DNA of 64,000 bases, taken from NCBI GenBank assembly GCA_014874475.1, contig JADBJJ010000026.1, positions 224,020 through 288,019 on the forward strand, written 5' to 3'. Shown here piece by piece: positions 17,260 through 25,786 of this stretch. This DNA is from Chloroflexota bacterium. Its GTDB lineage: Bacteria; Chloroflexota; Anaerolineae; B4-G1; DUEL01. Below the pieces are notes generated by a model. That model had not been told where the DNA came from, did no database searches, and saw nothing but the letters and a program-made list of their open reading frames with translations. The position numbers were made by a program, and so were the translations under genes. Position 1 is the first letter of the stretch, and each line of letters opens with the position of its first letter.

Positions 17260-18417
17260 CTATTTCAGTTTCTCCTCCCCACCGAAAAGCCGATACGGGC
17301 TCAGTTGATCCAGAATCTCCTGCTCTTCTGGGGTGATGGCGTTCTGGACCATATGGGTCAGAAGGACGCCGACGCCCGGTCCCAGCATGTACCCCTGCCC
17401 GCACATCCCGACGGCGTAGATGTACCCCTCCAATTCCCGCGCCCAGCCGATGATGGGGAAGCCGTCAGGGGTCATCGGGTAGAGGCCCCGCCAGGTGCGC
17501 CGTACTTTGATGTTGGCCAGTTTGGGCATCAGGTCCACCATCCGCTGGGCGATCATAGGCAGGAAGACGGAGGTCTCCCGCCGGTCGGTGCCGATGATGG
17601 GCGGCTCGGGCGTGATGCAGAAGACGACGGGGCCGGGTTTGTGCTGGTAGAAGTAGTAGTTCTTGGAGCCCTCAGCGGGGCGGATGTCTACGACCATCGG
17701 CTCCAGGAACCGGGCGACTGGCTCGGTGATGCCCGCCTCGTGGCAATCCGGCACCACGGGCACATCCAGCCCGGCCATCTGGGCGACGGCGCGCGCCCAG
17801 GGGCCAGCGGCGTTGACTACCACTTCGGTGGCGTAGCCGCCCCGGTCGGTGCGAACTCCCACCACCCGTCCCCGGCGGCGGATGATACCGGTGACCCGCT
17901 CCCGGAAGTGGAACTCGGCGCCCCGCTCCCGCGCCCGCACATAGAAGGCGTGCGCCGTCAACAACGGGGAGGCGGAGCCGTCTCCCGGGGAGTACGTCCC
18001 GCCGATCAACCCGTCCGGATTCAAATCCGGGATGACCTGGAGAAGGTCGTCCCGGTCCAGCCAGCGGATGTTCAGCCCGTAGGAGTGCTGGATTTTCAGC
18101 AGGTTTTTGAGGACTTGCTCCTCCTGCTCCCGGTAGGCGACGAAGGAGTACCCGCCCTGGTACCACTCAATGTTGTCGCCGTAAATCTCCTCCCAAGTGG
18201 AGAAAATCTCTATGGACTTGAGACAGAGGCGGATTTTGGCGGGGTCGGAGTGGGTGGCGCGGATGCCACCAATGGCGGCCTTGTTGGAACCCTGTCCAGG
18301 GCTGGCGAACTGGTCAATGACCAGGACTTTCAGGCCGGCGTCGGCCATGAAGAATGCAGCAGGCAGGCCAATACTCCCGGCCCCGATAATCACTACATCG
18401 TAGGTCTGGGTGGTCAT
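17260..18417 (-). CDS. FAD-dependent amine/amino-acid oxidoreductase (sarcosine oxidase beta / DadA-like)
   Basis: A 385-residue flavoprotein of the D-amino-acid oxidase (DAO) family. The dinucleotide-binding motif V-V-I-I-G-A-G-S-I-G is at residues about 8-17, followed by a family-typical G-S-N-K-A-A-I-G-G-I-R segment. The C-terminal D-G-F-P-I-I-G and G-M-C-G-Q-G-Y-M-L-G-P close the FAD site. It resembles sarcosine oxidase beta subunits and soluble glycine/proline dehydrogenases, so oxidation of an N-methylated or secondary amine is likely. There are no alpha, gamma or delta sarcosine oxidase genes, so it probably acts alone. Confidence 0.85.
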   Translation of the reverse strand: MTTQTYDVVIIGAGSIGLPAAFFMADAGLKVLVIDQFASPGQGSNKAAIGGIRATHSDPAKIRLCLKSIEIFSTWEEIYGDNIEWYQGGYSFVAYREQEEQVLKNLLKIQHSYGLNIRWLDRDDLLQVIPDLNPDGLIGGTYSPGDGSASPLLTAHAFYVRARERGAEFHFRERVTGIIRRRGRVVGVRTDRGGYATEVVVNAAGPWARAVAQMAGLDVPVVPDCHEAGITEPVARFLEPMVVDIRPAEGSKNYYFYQHKPGPVVFCITPEPPIIGTDRRETSVFLPMIAQRMVDLMPKLANIKVRRTWRGLYPMTPDGFPIIGWARELEGYIYAVGMCGQGYMLGPGVGVLLTHMVQNAITPEEQEILDQLSPYRLFGGEEKLK

Positions 18418-18443
18418 AAGGACCTCCGTGAATGTGGAGCGGG

Positions 18444-18517
18444 AAGCGGGAAGCGTGAAAAAAATGAAATGTGAAACGTGAAGCGGGAAGCGTGAAAAAA
18501 ATGAAATGTGAAACGTG
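18444..18517. repeat. Exact 37-bp tandem duplication
   Basis: The unit at 18444-18480 is repeated exactly at 18481-18517, followed by a partial copy. It is built of GTGAA/GGGAAGC subunits and lies in the gap between mltG and the FAD oxidoreductase. A related GTGAAGCGTGAA text occurs near 51225. Confidence 0.85.
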
Positions 18518-18537
18518 AAGCGGTGAAACGTGAAATA

Positions 18538-19710
18538 TCAGGGAACGGTGCCGCCGCAAGAGGCGTAGTTGGCGTTGTGCTCCTCTTCTGTGCGGGCGAA
18601 GAGGTGGCTCCCGTCGTTCTTGTGGCAGTCGGCGATGAAGTAGAAGTAGTCGGTCTGGGCAGGGAAAGCCGATGCCTGGATGGACGCCAGGCCCGGACTG
18701 CAGATGGGGCCCGGCGGCAGGCCGGGGTAACGGTAGGTATTGTACGGGTGGTCTATGTCGGCCAGGGAGTTAACGCCCAGTTCGTCAAAATAGAGCCGAC
18801 GCCACCATTTCCCGGTCTTTTCGTCGTAGCCCAGGGCGTACTGGACGGTGGGGTCGGCGTTGAGGAGCCAGCCGTTCCGCAACCGGTTCAGGAAGACGCC
18901 CGCGATGACGGGCCGCTCCTCCGGGACGACCGCCTCCCGTTCTACCAGCGAGGCCAGGGTGACCAGTTGGTGGACGGTCAGGCCCTGGTTGGCCGCGCCC
19001 AGCCGTATCTCCTCGGTCACCCGCGCGTCAAAGGTGGCCAGCATACGGGCCACCACGTCGTAGGCCGTCATCTCCTCCGGCAGACGGTAGGTCTCCGGGA
19101 AGAGGTATCCTTCCAGGGTGGTCCCCGGCGGCAGGTCGGCCAGGAAGGGGTAGTCCTTCAGGTCGGTCTCCCGCCAGCCACGGGTCACCAGGGCGATAAA
19201 ATCCGCCTCGGCGATACCGGTCTGCGCAGCGACGGCGGCCGCAATCTCCTCCAGACGCAGGCCCTCGCGGATGGTCACCACCCGCTCCGGGCGGAGCCCC
19301 GTCTGAAGCGCTTCGGCAATTTCGGGAATGGTCATCGTCTGGCGCAGGGTGTAGGTGCCGGCCTCCAGCCCAGCGTCCATGCCCTTGTACTGCAGGTAGC
19401 GCCGGAAGAGTTCGGCGTCGGAGATGAGGCCGGCCTCCTGGAGGCGCTGGGCAACCGACGCCGCCGTCTCCCCGGGCTGGACAACGAAGGTGACCGGGGT
19501 GTTGTCGGTGCCGGCGGGGCGCTGGAGTTCGTCGGCGTGCATCTGGATGTAGGTCTCCAGCGCGACCTCTTTGGGAGAGCCCGCCGCGCTGATGTTGCAG
19601 AGGGAAAGGCTCAGCCCGCTGGTCCGGTAGAGCGTCCACACGCTCCCGCCGATGATGCCAACAGAGACCAGCGCCAGCAGAAAGGCCACAACACGGATGG
19701 TTCGTTTCAT
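18538..19710 (-). CDS. mltG: Endolytic murein transglycosylase MltG
   Basis: A 390-residue YceG/MltG protein that cleaves nascent peptidoglycan strands. An N-terminal membrane anchor (about 8-27) precedes a LysM-like region (F-V-V-Q-P-G-E-T-A-A-S-V-A) and the transglycosylase domain, with the catalytic glutamate in L-A-S-L-V-E-R-E-A and the N-A-D-P-T-V-Q-Y-A-L motif. The end motif S-P-G-L-A-S-I-Q-A-S is intact. ATG 19710 follows AAGGGG. It is the last gene of the alaS-ruvX-mltG cluster, a gene order also common in Firmicutes. Confidence 0.93.
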   Translation of the reverse strand: MKRTIRVVAFLLALVSVGIIGGSVWTLYRTSGLSLSLCNISAAGSPKEVALETYIQMHADELQRPAGTDNTPVTFVVQPGETAASVAQRLQEAGLISDAELFRRYLQYKGMDAGLEAGTYTLRQTMTIPEIAEALQTGLRPERVVTIREGLRLEEIAAAVAAQTGIAEADFIALVTRGWRETDLKDYPFLADLPPGTTLEGYLFPETYRLPEEMTAYDVVARMLATFDARVTEEIRLGAANQGLTVHQLVTLASLVEREAVVPEERPVIAGVFLNRLRNGWLLNADPTVQYALGYDEKTGKWWRRLYFDELGVNSLADIDHPYNTYRYPGLPPGPICSPGLASIQASAFPAQTDYFYFIADCHKNDGSHLFARTEEEHNANYASCGGTVP

Positions 19711-19724
19711 TTTCACCCCTTGTG

Positions 19725-19766
19725 AAACCACGAAGATACTGGGGTCTTCGTGTCTTTGTGGTTTTT
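19725..19766. repeat. Dispersed intergenic repeat, copy b
   Basis: AAACCACGAAGA and TCTTTGTGGTTT-type arms form an imperfect palindrome in the ruvX-mltG gap. Confidence 0.55.
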
Positions 19767-20181
19767 ACGCTTTTCGGGCTTCCAGGAATCCCTGGAGCAG
19801 GACGGCGGCGGCGACGGCGTCCAGGTTGCTGCGCCGGCGGCGCTTTCCGGGCCGGCGGACGGTCTCCAGAATCTCCTGGGCGGCGACGGTGGTGTAGCGC
19901 TCATCCCACAATTCCACCGGCACCGGCAGCGTCTCTGCCAGAGCCTGCGCGTACGCCTCCACCCAGCGGGCCTGAGGGCCAACTTCGCCGCGCAGGGTCA
20001 GCGGCCGTCCGACGATGACCCGCTCCGCGCCATACTCAGCGACCAATCGGGCGATGGCGGCGAAGTCCTCGGCGCGGGACTTCCGCACCACCACCCCCAC
20101 CGGTCGGGCGACCGTTCCGGTGGGATCGCTCACCGCCACGCCGATCCGCCGTTCTCCCAGGTCCAGAGCCAGAATTCGCAT
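19765..20181 (-). CDS. ruvX: Putative pre-16S rRNA nuclease / Holliday junction resolvase YqgF
   Basis: A 138-residue RNase H-fold protein of the YqgF/RuvX family, involved in 16S rRNA 5' maturation and possibly Holliday junction resolution. The catalytic strand R-I-L-A-L-D-L-G-E-R-R-I-G-V-A is at the N terminus. The V-I-V-G-R-P-L strand, the W-D-E-R-Y-T-T segment and the C-terminal N-L-D-A-V-A-A-A-V-L-L-Q carry the remaining acidic residues. It sits 54 bases upstream of mltG, in the conserved alaS neighbourhood. Confidence 0.95.
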   Translation of the reverse strand: MRILALDLGERRIGVAVSDPTGTVARPVGVVVRKSRAEDFAAIARLVAEYGAERVIVGRPLTLRGEVGPQARWVEAYAQALAETLPVPVELWDERYTTVAAQEILETVRRPGKRRRRSNLDAVAAAVLLQGFLEARKA

Positions 20182-20187
20182 TATAAA

Positions 20188-20258
20188 CGAACAGGACGCA
20201 AAGACATGAGGAAATGGGCCAGTGCCCCGCTCTTTGTCTCTTCGTGTCTTTGCGGTGA
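20188..20258. repeat. Dispersed intergenic repeat, copy c
   Basis: ACAGGACGCAAAGACATGAGG faces a CTTTGTCTCTTCGTGTCTTTGCGG-type arm in the gap upstream of ruvX. Confidence 0.55.
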
Positions 20259-20262
20259 ACCC

Positions 20263-21798
20263 TTATGGCGTCACCTGGACGGTGATGCGCAGGGGGAGCA
20301 GGGGCATCTGCGGCAGCCACTGGGGCCAGACCTGTATCTGGGGCGGCTGGGCCAGCGGCCACTGGGCGGCGAGCAGGTCGGCGGCCTGAGCGATGCTCTT
20401 CCCGCGCACCGTCTGCCGGACGACCTCAGGGTCCACCTCTGCCGCCGCGTAGCCCACCGCCAGGACGGCGAACTGAATGACGCCGTTCTCGGGGCCTGCC
20501 ATCGGCTCCAGGATCTGAAAGTCGGCATCTATCAGTCCGTGCTCAGGCGGCAGACGGCGCACCAGGGCGGCGTAGCCTACGGCCTCGGCGTTATCCCGAT
20601 CCACCGCCATCCCGGTGATCAGCAGTCTCATGTAGACCTGCAATGTATCCGCCTGCTCGTAGAGAAACCGGTCGTAGGAGACTTCGCTGGCCTGGATCTC
20701 CAGCGATTGCCGGAAGAGTACCTCAGTCGGTTCCAGGTATGTCTGCAGGCCCTGGTAGGCTTCCTCCAGCAACCGGGCCGTCAACTGCTCCCGGGCCCGG
20801 TCCATATCTTCCTGAGAGACGGCGCGGACTTCCTTGAGGCCGCCGCCCCGCGTCGGTTCGGGGTTGATGACCCGCAGGGCCAGGGCACTAACGCCTTCCA
20901 TCTGATTGATGAGTCCGGCGCCCACATTGCCCGCCGGCCCTTCCTCCAGGGCCTCTATAGGGGCTGGGGCCTGGCCGAAAGGCGGCACCGTTACATCCTG
21001 GGTGGTGGCGAAGCGGACCGGGAAGGCGCCGGCGGACGTGCGGACAATGGTGCGGGCGGGGACGGTAATCTCCTGGCCCAGCATATTAGTGAAGAGGACA
21101 GTTCCGGTGGCTCGGCCGGACTCGTAGGCGGCGGTACCGGTGGTCTCCACTGCCAGGCTGCCTGCAAAGTAATCTCCCACCCGACGGGCGGGAATCTGCC
21201 CGCTGGCGGCGTCCACCGCCTGCGTTTCCAGCCCGGCCCAGACGGAGACGGTCGCCCGGATGGTCTCCACGGTGGGGACCAGGGTGACGGTGGCCTGGGG
21301 GACGACGGCGTAGGCGAAGGCGATGATGACCAGTAGGGTGAAGATAAAGACGGTCAGCCGGGCACCCAGGCGGACGTTCTGGGCCCAGGGTGGGAGCGGG
21401 CGGGCCTGTGGCGGTCGGAGCGGGACTTCCTCTTCCCACCAGGCACGAGGCGGCGGCTCCATCGGCTTCTGCTCCGGACGAGGCCAGCGCGGGGCCGCTT
21501 CCGCCTCGGCAACGGACGCGAAGGCCGGCAGCCCGATCCAGCGGACGTAGGCCCGCCGGTCCGGGTCTTCGGATACGACGGCGACTTCGGCGCCCAGCCG
21601 CTCTGCCTCTCGGCGCACCCGTTCGCCATCCAGCGGATTGGAGAAGAGACGGGTCTCCCAGGGAAGGACGATGATGACCCGTCCGTCGGTATCTGCGGCA
21701 TTTCGCTTTGCCCCGTGCCGGACTGCCAGCGTCTGGCGTAACTGGTGACGCAGGACGGTCAGGTCATCATCGGGGTGAAGGGAGATAATGTGTGGCAT
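20263..21798 (-). CDS. Membrane protein with baseplate-J/gp47-like domain
   Basis: A 511-residue protein. The N-terminal part (about 1-115) has alternating strand/helix text; a Pro-rich linker precedes one membrane span near residues 150-170. The C-terminal half resembles the baseplate J/gp47 family seen in non-phage loci of Chloroflexota and cyanobacteria (F-T-N-M-L-G-Q-E-I-T-V-P-A-R-T-I-V-R-T and G-P-A-G-N-V-G-A-G). It begins P-H-I-I-S-L-H-P-D-D-D. It sits between alaS and ruvX, so it is likely housekeeping rather than prophage. The biochemical role is unknown; an envelope-associated assembly is a guess. Confidence 0.65.
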   Translation of the reverse strand: MPHIISLHPDDDLTVLRHQLRQTLAVRHGAKRNAADTDGRVIIVLPWETRLFSNPLDGERVRREAERLGAEVAVVSEDPDRRAYVRWIGLPAFASVAEAEAAPRWPRPEQKPMEPPPRAWWEEEVPLRPPQARPLPPWAQNVRLGARLTVFIFTLLVIIAFAYAVVPQATVTLVPTVETIRATVSVWAGLETQAVDAASGQIPARRVGDYFAGSLAVETTGTAAYESGRATGTVLFTNMLGQEITVPARTIVRTSAGAFPVRFATTQDVTVPPFGQAPAPIEALEEGPAGNVGAGLINQMEGVSALALRVINPEPTRGGGLKEVRAVSQEDMDRAREQLTARLLEEAYQGLQTYLEPTEVLFRQSLEIQASEVSYDRFLYEQADTLQVYMRLLITGMAVDRDNAEAVGYAALVRRLPPEHGLIDADFQILEPMAGPENGVIQFAVLAVGYAAAEVDPEVVRQTVRGKSIAQAADLLAAQWPLAQPPQIQVWPQWLPQMPLLPLRITVQVTP

Positions 21799-21804
21799 AA
21801 TTTA

Positions 21805-21827
21805 AAAAAACCGCAAAGGACACAAAA
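21805..21827. repeat. Dispersed intergenic repeat, copy d
   Basis: AAACCGCAAAGGACACAAAA, half of the repeat, in the alaS downstream gap. Confidence 0.4.
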
Positions 21828-21944
21828 TTTCAACACCATGTTGCAACAGCGGGAGAAGCCTCTCCGGTCATCTCGCCATCGCGCAGGATTTGGGATAACT
21901 CTTTGACGGCCACTCTGTGCGCTTGCTGCCCTCTGCGGGGGGAG

Positions 21945-24707
21945 TTATGCCCGGCCCAGTGTCTCCTGCAGGAGTTGCGGGGCCCGTCGGAGTGCCTCGT
22001 CCAGCCGGCGGGCGTCTTTGCCGCCTGCCTGGGCCAGTGTAGGCCGTCCACCGCCGCCGCCACCCACGACCTGAGCGATCCCGCGCACCAGTTTCACAGC
22101 GTCCACCCCCTGACGGGTCAGGTCTTGAGTGACTGCTACCACGAAGGCCGGGCGTCCTTCCAGCACTGTGCCCAGCACCACCACGCCGGAGCGAATCCGC
22201 TCCCGATACCAGTCCGTCATCTCCCGCAGGGTCTCCATATCCGGAACATTCACCCGCGCCACCAGCATGGGCACTCCGGCTATCTCCTGGACCTGGTCCA
22301 GCAGGTTCTCCAGTTGATGGCGGGCCAGTTGCCGCTGGAGACGGGCGATCTCTTTGCGGGCCGTCTGGAGTTCGTCTTGCAACTCCAGGACTTTGCGGCT
22401 CACTTCCTCTGGCGAGCAAAGGAGATGGGCCGAAATGGATTCCAAGGAGCGCAGGCGTTTCTGAACCCAATCCACCGCGCCGCGCCCGGTGACGGCCTCA
22501 ATCCGACGCAAGCCCGCGCCGATGCCCTGTTCGGAGATGATGTAAAAGAAGCCAATCTCGCCGGTCTCGTCCACGTGGGTGCCGCCACACAGTTCATGGC
22601 TGAAAGGCTCATCGGGCCAGCCGATGCGCAGCACTCGCACCACGTCGCCATACTTTTCGCCGAAGAGGGCGATAACGCCTTCCGAGAGCGCCTCTCGGTA
22701 CGGTTTGTACTCCCAGGTGACCGGGTAGTTGGCCAGGATGGCCTCGTTGACCCCACGCACGACCCGGTCTATTTCGTCCTGGGTGAGCATAGCGCCGTGG
22801 GTGAAGTCAAAGCGCAGCCGGTCCGGGGCGACCAGGGAGCCGGCCTGCTGGACGTGTTCACCCAGGACGTAGCGGAGTTCGTTATGAAGCAAGTGGGTGG
22901 CGGTGTGATTGCGGGCAATATCCATGCGCCGCTCGTAGTCCGCTAGCGCCCAGGCCCGGTCGCCGACGCGCGGGGTACCCAGGGTGACCTCGCCGATGTG
23001 GACAATGAGACCGGGAACGGGCCGCCGCATATCGTCCACCCGAATCTCCCAGATCGGCTCCTCTGCCTCCTCGCTGGCGAAGGCGGCGATGTGGCCCGTA
23101 TCGGAGACCTGACCGCCGGACTCCACATAGAAGCAGGTCTCGGGGAGGACGACCTCCACCTTGTCGCCGATGGAGGCGGCCTGGATCGGCTTGCCATCCC
23201 GCAGGATGGCCGCCACGGTTGTCTCCAGTTCCGTCGCCTCGTAGGGGTTGTGCAGGACGCCCTCCGGACCCAGCAGGCCTTTCTTCTGCAAAATCTCCAG
23301 CAGGTCCCGGTATACCCGGAGACTCTCTTCGTCTATCTCCTCAAACATTTCCGCCGCCCGGGCCCGCGCTCGCTGTTCTTCCAGCGCGATATGGAATCCC
23401 GCTTCGTCCACCGTCAGACCGTGCTCCTCGGCGACGTCCCGGATGATCTCCATCGGGATGCCCATAGAGTCGTAGAGGCGGAAGGCGTCCCGGCCGGGGA
23501 TGATCTTTTCCCCGCGCTCTTTCACGGCGGCGATCACCTCCTCCAGGCGGGCCAGTCCCGCATCCAGCGTCTTCAGGAAGCGCAACTCCTCCTGGCGGAT
23601 GGTAGTGAGGATGAATTCCCGTCGCTTCTCCAGTTCAGGGAAGACGTGGCTCATCCGCTCAATGACGACTTTGGCCATTTCATCCATAAAGGGACGGGTG
23701 AAGCCAATTTTGCGCCCGAAGCGAACGGCCCGGCGGAGAATCATGCGCAGGACGTAGTTGCGGCCCTCGTTGCCTGGCAGGACGCCGTCGCCGATGAGGG
23801 AGGTAACGGCGCGGGCATGGTCAGCGATGACCCGGTAGCCGACGATGTGTTTCTCCCGCTCCTCGTCGGTATGGCCCAGAAGTTCCTGGACCCGGTCCAT
23901 AATCGGGGTGAAGAGATCGGTCTTGTAGTTGGAGTCCACGTCCTGCAAAATGGCCACCAGTCGCTCCAGACCAGCGCCGGTGTCCACGTGTTTGGCCGGT
24001 AGGGGATCCAACGTACCGTCCTCTTTCCGGTTGTACTGGATGAAGACCAGGTTCCAGAGTTCAAGGTACCGTCCACAATCTTGGTTGACACCGCAGACGT
24101 GAGTCGGGTCGTCCTTTTGAGAGCAGAACTGAGGCCCCCGGTCATAGTGGATTTCGCTGCAGGGACCGCAGGGGCCGGTGTCGCCCATTTCCCAGAAGTT
24201 GTCCTTGCGGCCGAAGAAAAGGATGTGAGAGGGGTCAATATCGGTCTCGGAGCGCCAGTAGCCGGCGGCCTCATCGTCGCGGGGGAGTTCACCCTTTTCG
24301 TCTTCAAAGCAGGTAACCCAGAGCCGCTCTTTGGGCAGGCTCCAGACCTGGGTGAGGAGTTCCCACGCCCAGGCGATGGCCTCTTTTTTGTAGTAGTCGC
24401 CAAAGGACCAGTTGCCCAGCATCTCAAAGAAGGTATGGTGGTAGGTATCCCGCCCCACGTCCTCCAGGTCGGCGTGTTTGCCGGAGACGCGCAGGCACTT
24501 CTGGGTGTCGGCGGCCCGCTTGTACGGGCGAGTACCGATGCCCAGGAAAACGTCCTTGAACTGGTTCATCCCGGCATTGGTAAACAGAAGGGTGGGGTCG
24601 TCCACCGGCACCAGACTGGAACTGGGGACAATGGTATGGCCCCGAGCGGCGAAGAAATCCAGGAAACTCTGTCGGACTTCATCGCTGGTCCACTTTTTCT
24701 TGCTCAT
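21945..24707 (-). CDS. alaS: Alanyl-tRNA synthetase
   Basis: A 920-residue class II synthetase. Seen in order: the catalytic core with F-T-N-A-G-M-N-Q-F-K-D and the D-T-Y-H-H-T-F-F-E-M-L-G-N-W-S-F motif, the anticodon-independent tRNA-binding region, and the editing domain with N-H-T-A-T-H-L-L-H and C-G-G-T-H-V. The C-terminal C-Ala domain follows, ending in the usual G-G-G-G-G-G-R-P-x-x-A-Q-A-G-G. All zinc-binding residues of the editing site are present. The start follows GAGGAG, with a near-consensus promoter 30 bases upstream. It heads the baseplate-J-like - ruvX - mltG run. Confidence 0.98.
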   Translation of the reverse strand: MSKKKWTSDEVRQSFLDFFAARGHTIVPSSSLVPVDDPTLLFTNAGMNQFKDVFLGIGTRPYKRAADTQKCLRVSGKHADLEDVGRDTYHHTFFEMLGNWSFGDYYKKEAIAWAWELLTQVWSLPKERLWVTCFEDEKGELPRDDEAAGYWRSETDIDPSHILFFGRKDNFWEMGDTGPCGPCSEIHYDRGPQFCSQKDDPTHVCGVNQDCGRYLELWNLVFIQYNRKEDGTLDPLPAKHVDTGAGLERLVAILQDVDSNYKTDLFTPIMDRVQELLGHTDEEREKHIVGYRVIADHARAVTSLIGDGVLPGNEGRNYVLRMILRRAVRFGRKIGFTRPFMDEMAKVVIERMSHVFPELEKRREFILTTIRQEELRFLKTLDAGLARLEEVIAAVKERGEKIIPGRDAFRLYDSMGIPMEIIRDVAEEHGLTVDEAGFHIALEEQRARARAAEMFEEIDEESLRVYRDLLEILQKKGLLGPEGVLHNPYEATELETTVAAILRDGKPIQAASIGDKVEVVLPETCFYVESGGQVSDTGHIAAFASEEAEEPIWEIRVDDMRRPVPGLIVHIGEVTLGTPRVGDRAWALADYERRMDIARNHTATHLLHNELRYVLGEHVQQAGSLVAPDRLRFDFTHGAMLTQDEIDRVVRGVNEAILANYPVTWEYKPYREALSEGVIALFGEKYGDVVRVLRIGWPDEPFSHELCGGTHVDETGEIGFFYIISEQGIGAGLRRIEAVTGRGAVDWVQKRLRSLESISAHLLCSPEEVSRKVLELQDELQTARKEIARLQRQLARHQLENLLDQVQEIAGVPMLVARVNVPDMETLREMTDWYRERIRSGVVVLGTVLEGRPAFVVAVTQDLTRQGVDAVKLVRGIAQVVGGGGGGRPTLAQAGGKDARRLDEALRRAPQLLQETLGRA

Positions 24708-24738
24708 GGGCGCTCCTCGTCAACGCTTTGTGATGTGT

Positions 24739-24767
24739 ATTGTAGTCTAAAGGAGAGAAACTGTCAA
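24739..24767 (-). promoter_or_regulatory. Promoter of the alaS operon
   Basis: Minus-strand TTGACA (24767-24762) and TACAAT (24744-24739) with a 17-base spacer. Confidence 0.8.
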
Positions 24768-24939
24768 CTTTCCGCTTCATCCGGTGTTTCAGATACTCCC
24801 TTACCGTCGGGCGACTCGCGGCGGCCAGCATGCCTTACAAAACCCCACGCGGCTCGGCGGGGCTGCTCTGTGAGGGACAAAGAGGCCTCCTGATCCCCAG
24901 GCCCTGGATGCCTTCTGAGAGGTAGGTCCGGATTCTCTG

Positions 24940-24968
24940 CTGGCAAAAGATCGGGTTTGTGCTACAAT
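24940..24968 (+). promoter_or_regulatory. Possible promoter of dcd
   Basis: CTGGCA and TACAAT with a 17-base spacer, about 80 bases upstream of dcd. The rest of the 24708-25050 gap shows only the divergent alaS promoter; I see no gene in it. Confidence 0.45.
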
Positions 24969-25050
24969 CCAGTGGGTACGGGGGATTTCGCGGCGCTCCC
25001 ACCTGCCCCCAAATCCTCCGGGTTACCAATCCTCTACAGGGAGTGGGACG

Positions 25051-25611
25051 ATGGGTCTGAAACCTGACCACTGGATTCGCCGGATGGCGCTGGAGCGCCG
25101 GATGATAGAGCCCTTCGTGGACCACCAGGTCCGGGATGGCACTATCTCCTATGGCCTCTCTTCTTACGGCTACGACATCCGCGTCGCCGACGAATTCAAA
25201 ATTTTTACCCCTGGTCTGGGTGATCTGACCGTCGTGGACCCGAAGCAGTTTGACACCCGGGCGATGGTGGATTTCAGGGGCAAGGTGTGCGTCATCCCAC
25301 CGAACTCCTTTGCGTTAGGACGGTCCGTGGAGTACTTTCGGATTCCGCGCAATGTCCTGTGTGTTTGTCTGGGGAAGTCCACCTACGCGCGGTGCGGGAT
25401 CATCGTCAACATCACGCCTTTTGAACCGGAGTGGGAGGGCTACGTCACGCTGGAAATCTCCAATACCACCCCGCTGCCGGCCAAAATTTACGCCGGGGAA
25501 GGGATTGCCCAGGTCCTCTTCTTTGAAGCCGATGAAGAGTGTCAAGTATCTTACGCCGATAAGAAGGGCAAGTACCAAGCCCAACAGGGCGTCGTCCTGC
25601 CTCGGCTGTAG
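25051..25611 (+). CDS. dcd: dCTP deaminase
   Basis: A 186-residue trimeric dUTPase-fold enzyme converting dCTP to dUTP for thymidylate synthesis. Characteristic segments are [26 protein letters not shown], the catalytic-glutamate region [12 protein letters not shown] and the C-terminal [12 protein letters not shown]. Length matches Dcd. Whether it is monofunctional or the bifunctional dCTP deaminase/dUTPase cannot be settled by eye. GGGAG precedes the ATG. Confidence 0.95.
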   Translation: MGLKPDHWIRRMALERRMIEPFVDHQVRDGTISYGLSSYGYDIRVADEFKIFTPGLGDLTVVDPKQFDTRAMVDFRGKVCVIPPNSFALGRSVEYFRIPRNVLCVCLGKSTYARCGIIVNITPFEPEWEGYVTLEISNTTPLPAKIYAGEGIAQVLFFEADEECQVSYADKKGKYQAQQGVVLPRL

Positions 25612-25647
25612 GCTTCCGCCGTCGCGGCTCGGAAGGGCTCCGTCGGA

Positions 25648-25676
25648 TTGACAATCCAGCATCGTCATATTATAAC
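25648..25676 (+). promoter_or_regulatory. Promoter of the first REC-histidine kinase gene
   Basis: TTGACA and TATAAC with a 17-base spacer; the leader to 25787 is about 100 bases. Confidence 0.7.
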
Positions 25677-25786
25677 AGCATTGAATCGGGGGGCGGTCGC
25701 TCTACCGCTGCTCCCAGTCCCTTCGGGTTAACCTTTAACAGATTTCTGGTTGCGGAGATGTACCGATCCCTACTGAAGATAATCCG

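Noticed and set aside
16687..18474. 595-codon plus-strand open frame opposite the FAD oxidoreductase and FBPase genes
   Set aside because: It is a GC-rich shadow of two clearly recognised genes on the other strand, with no family signature or ribosome site.
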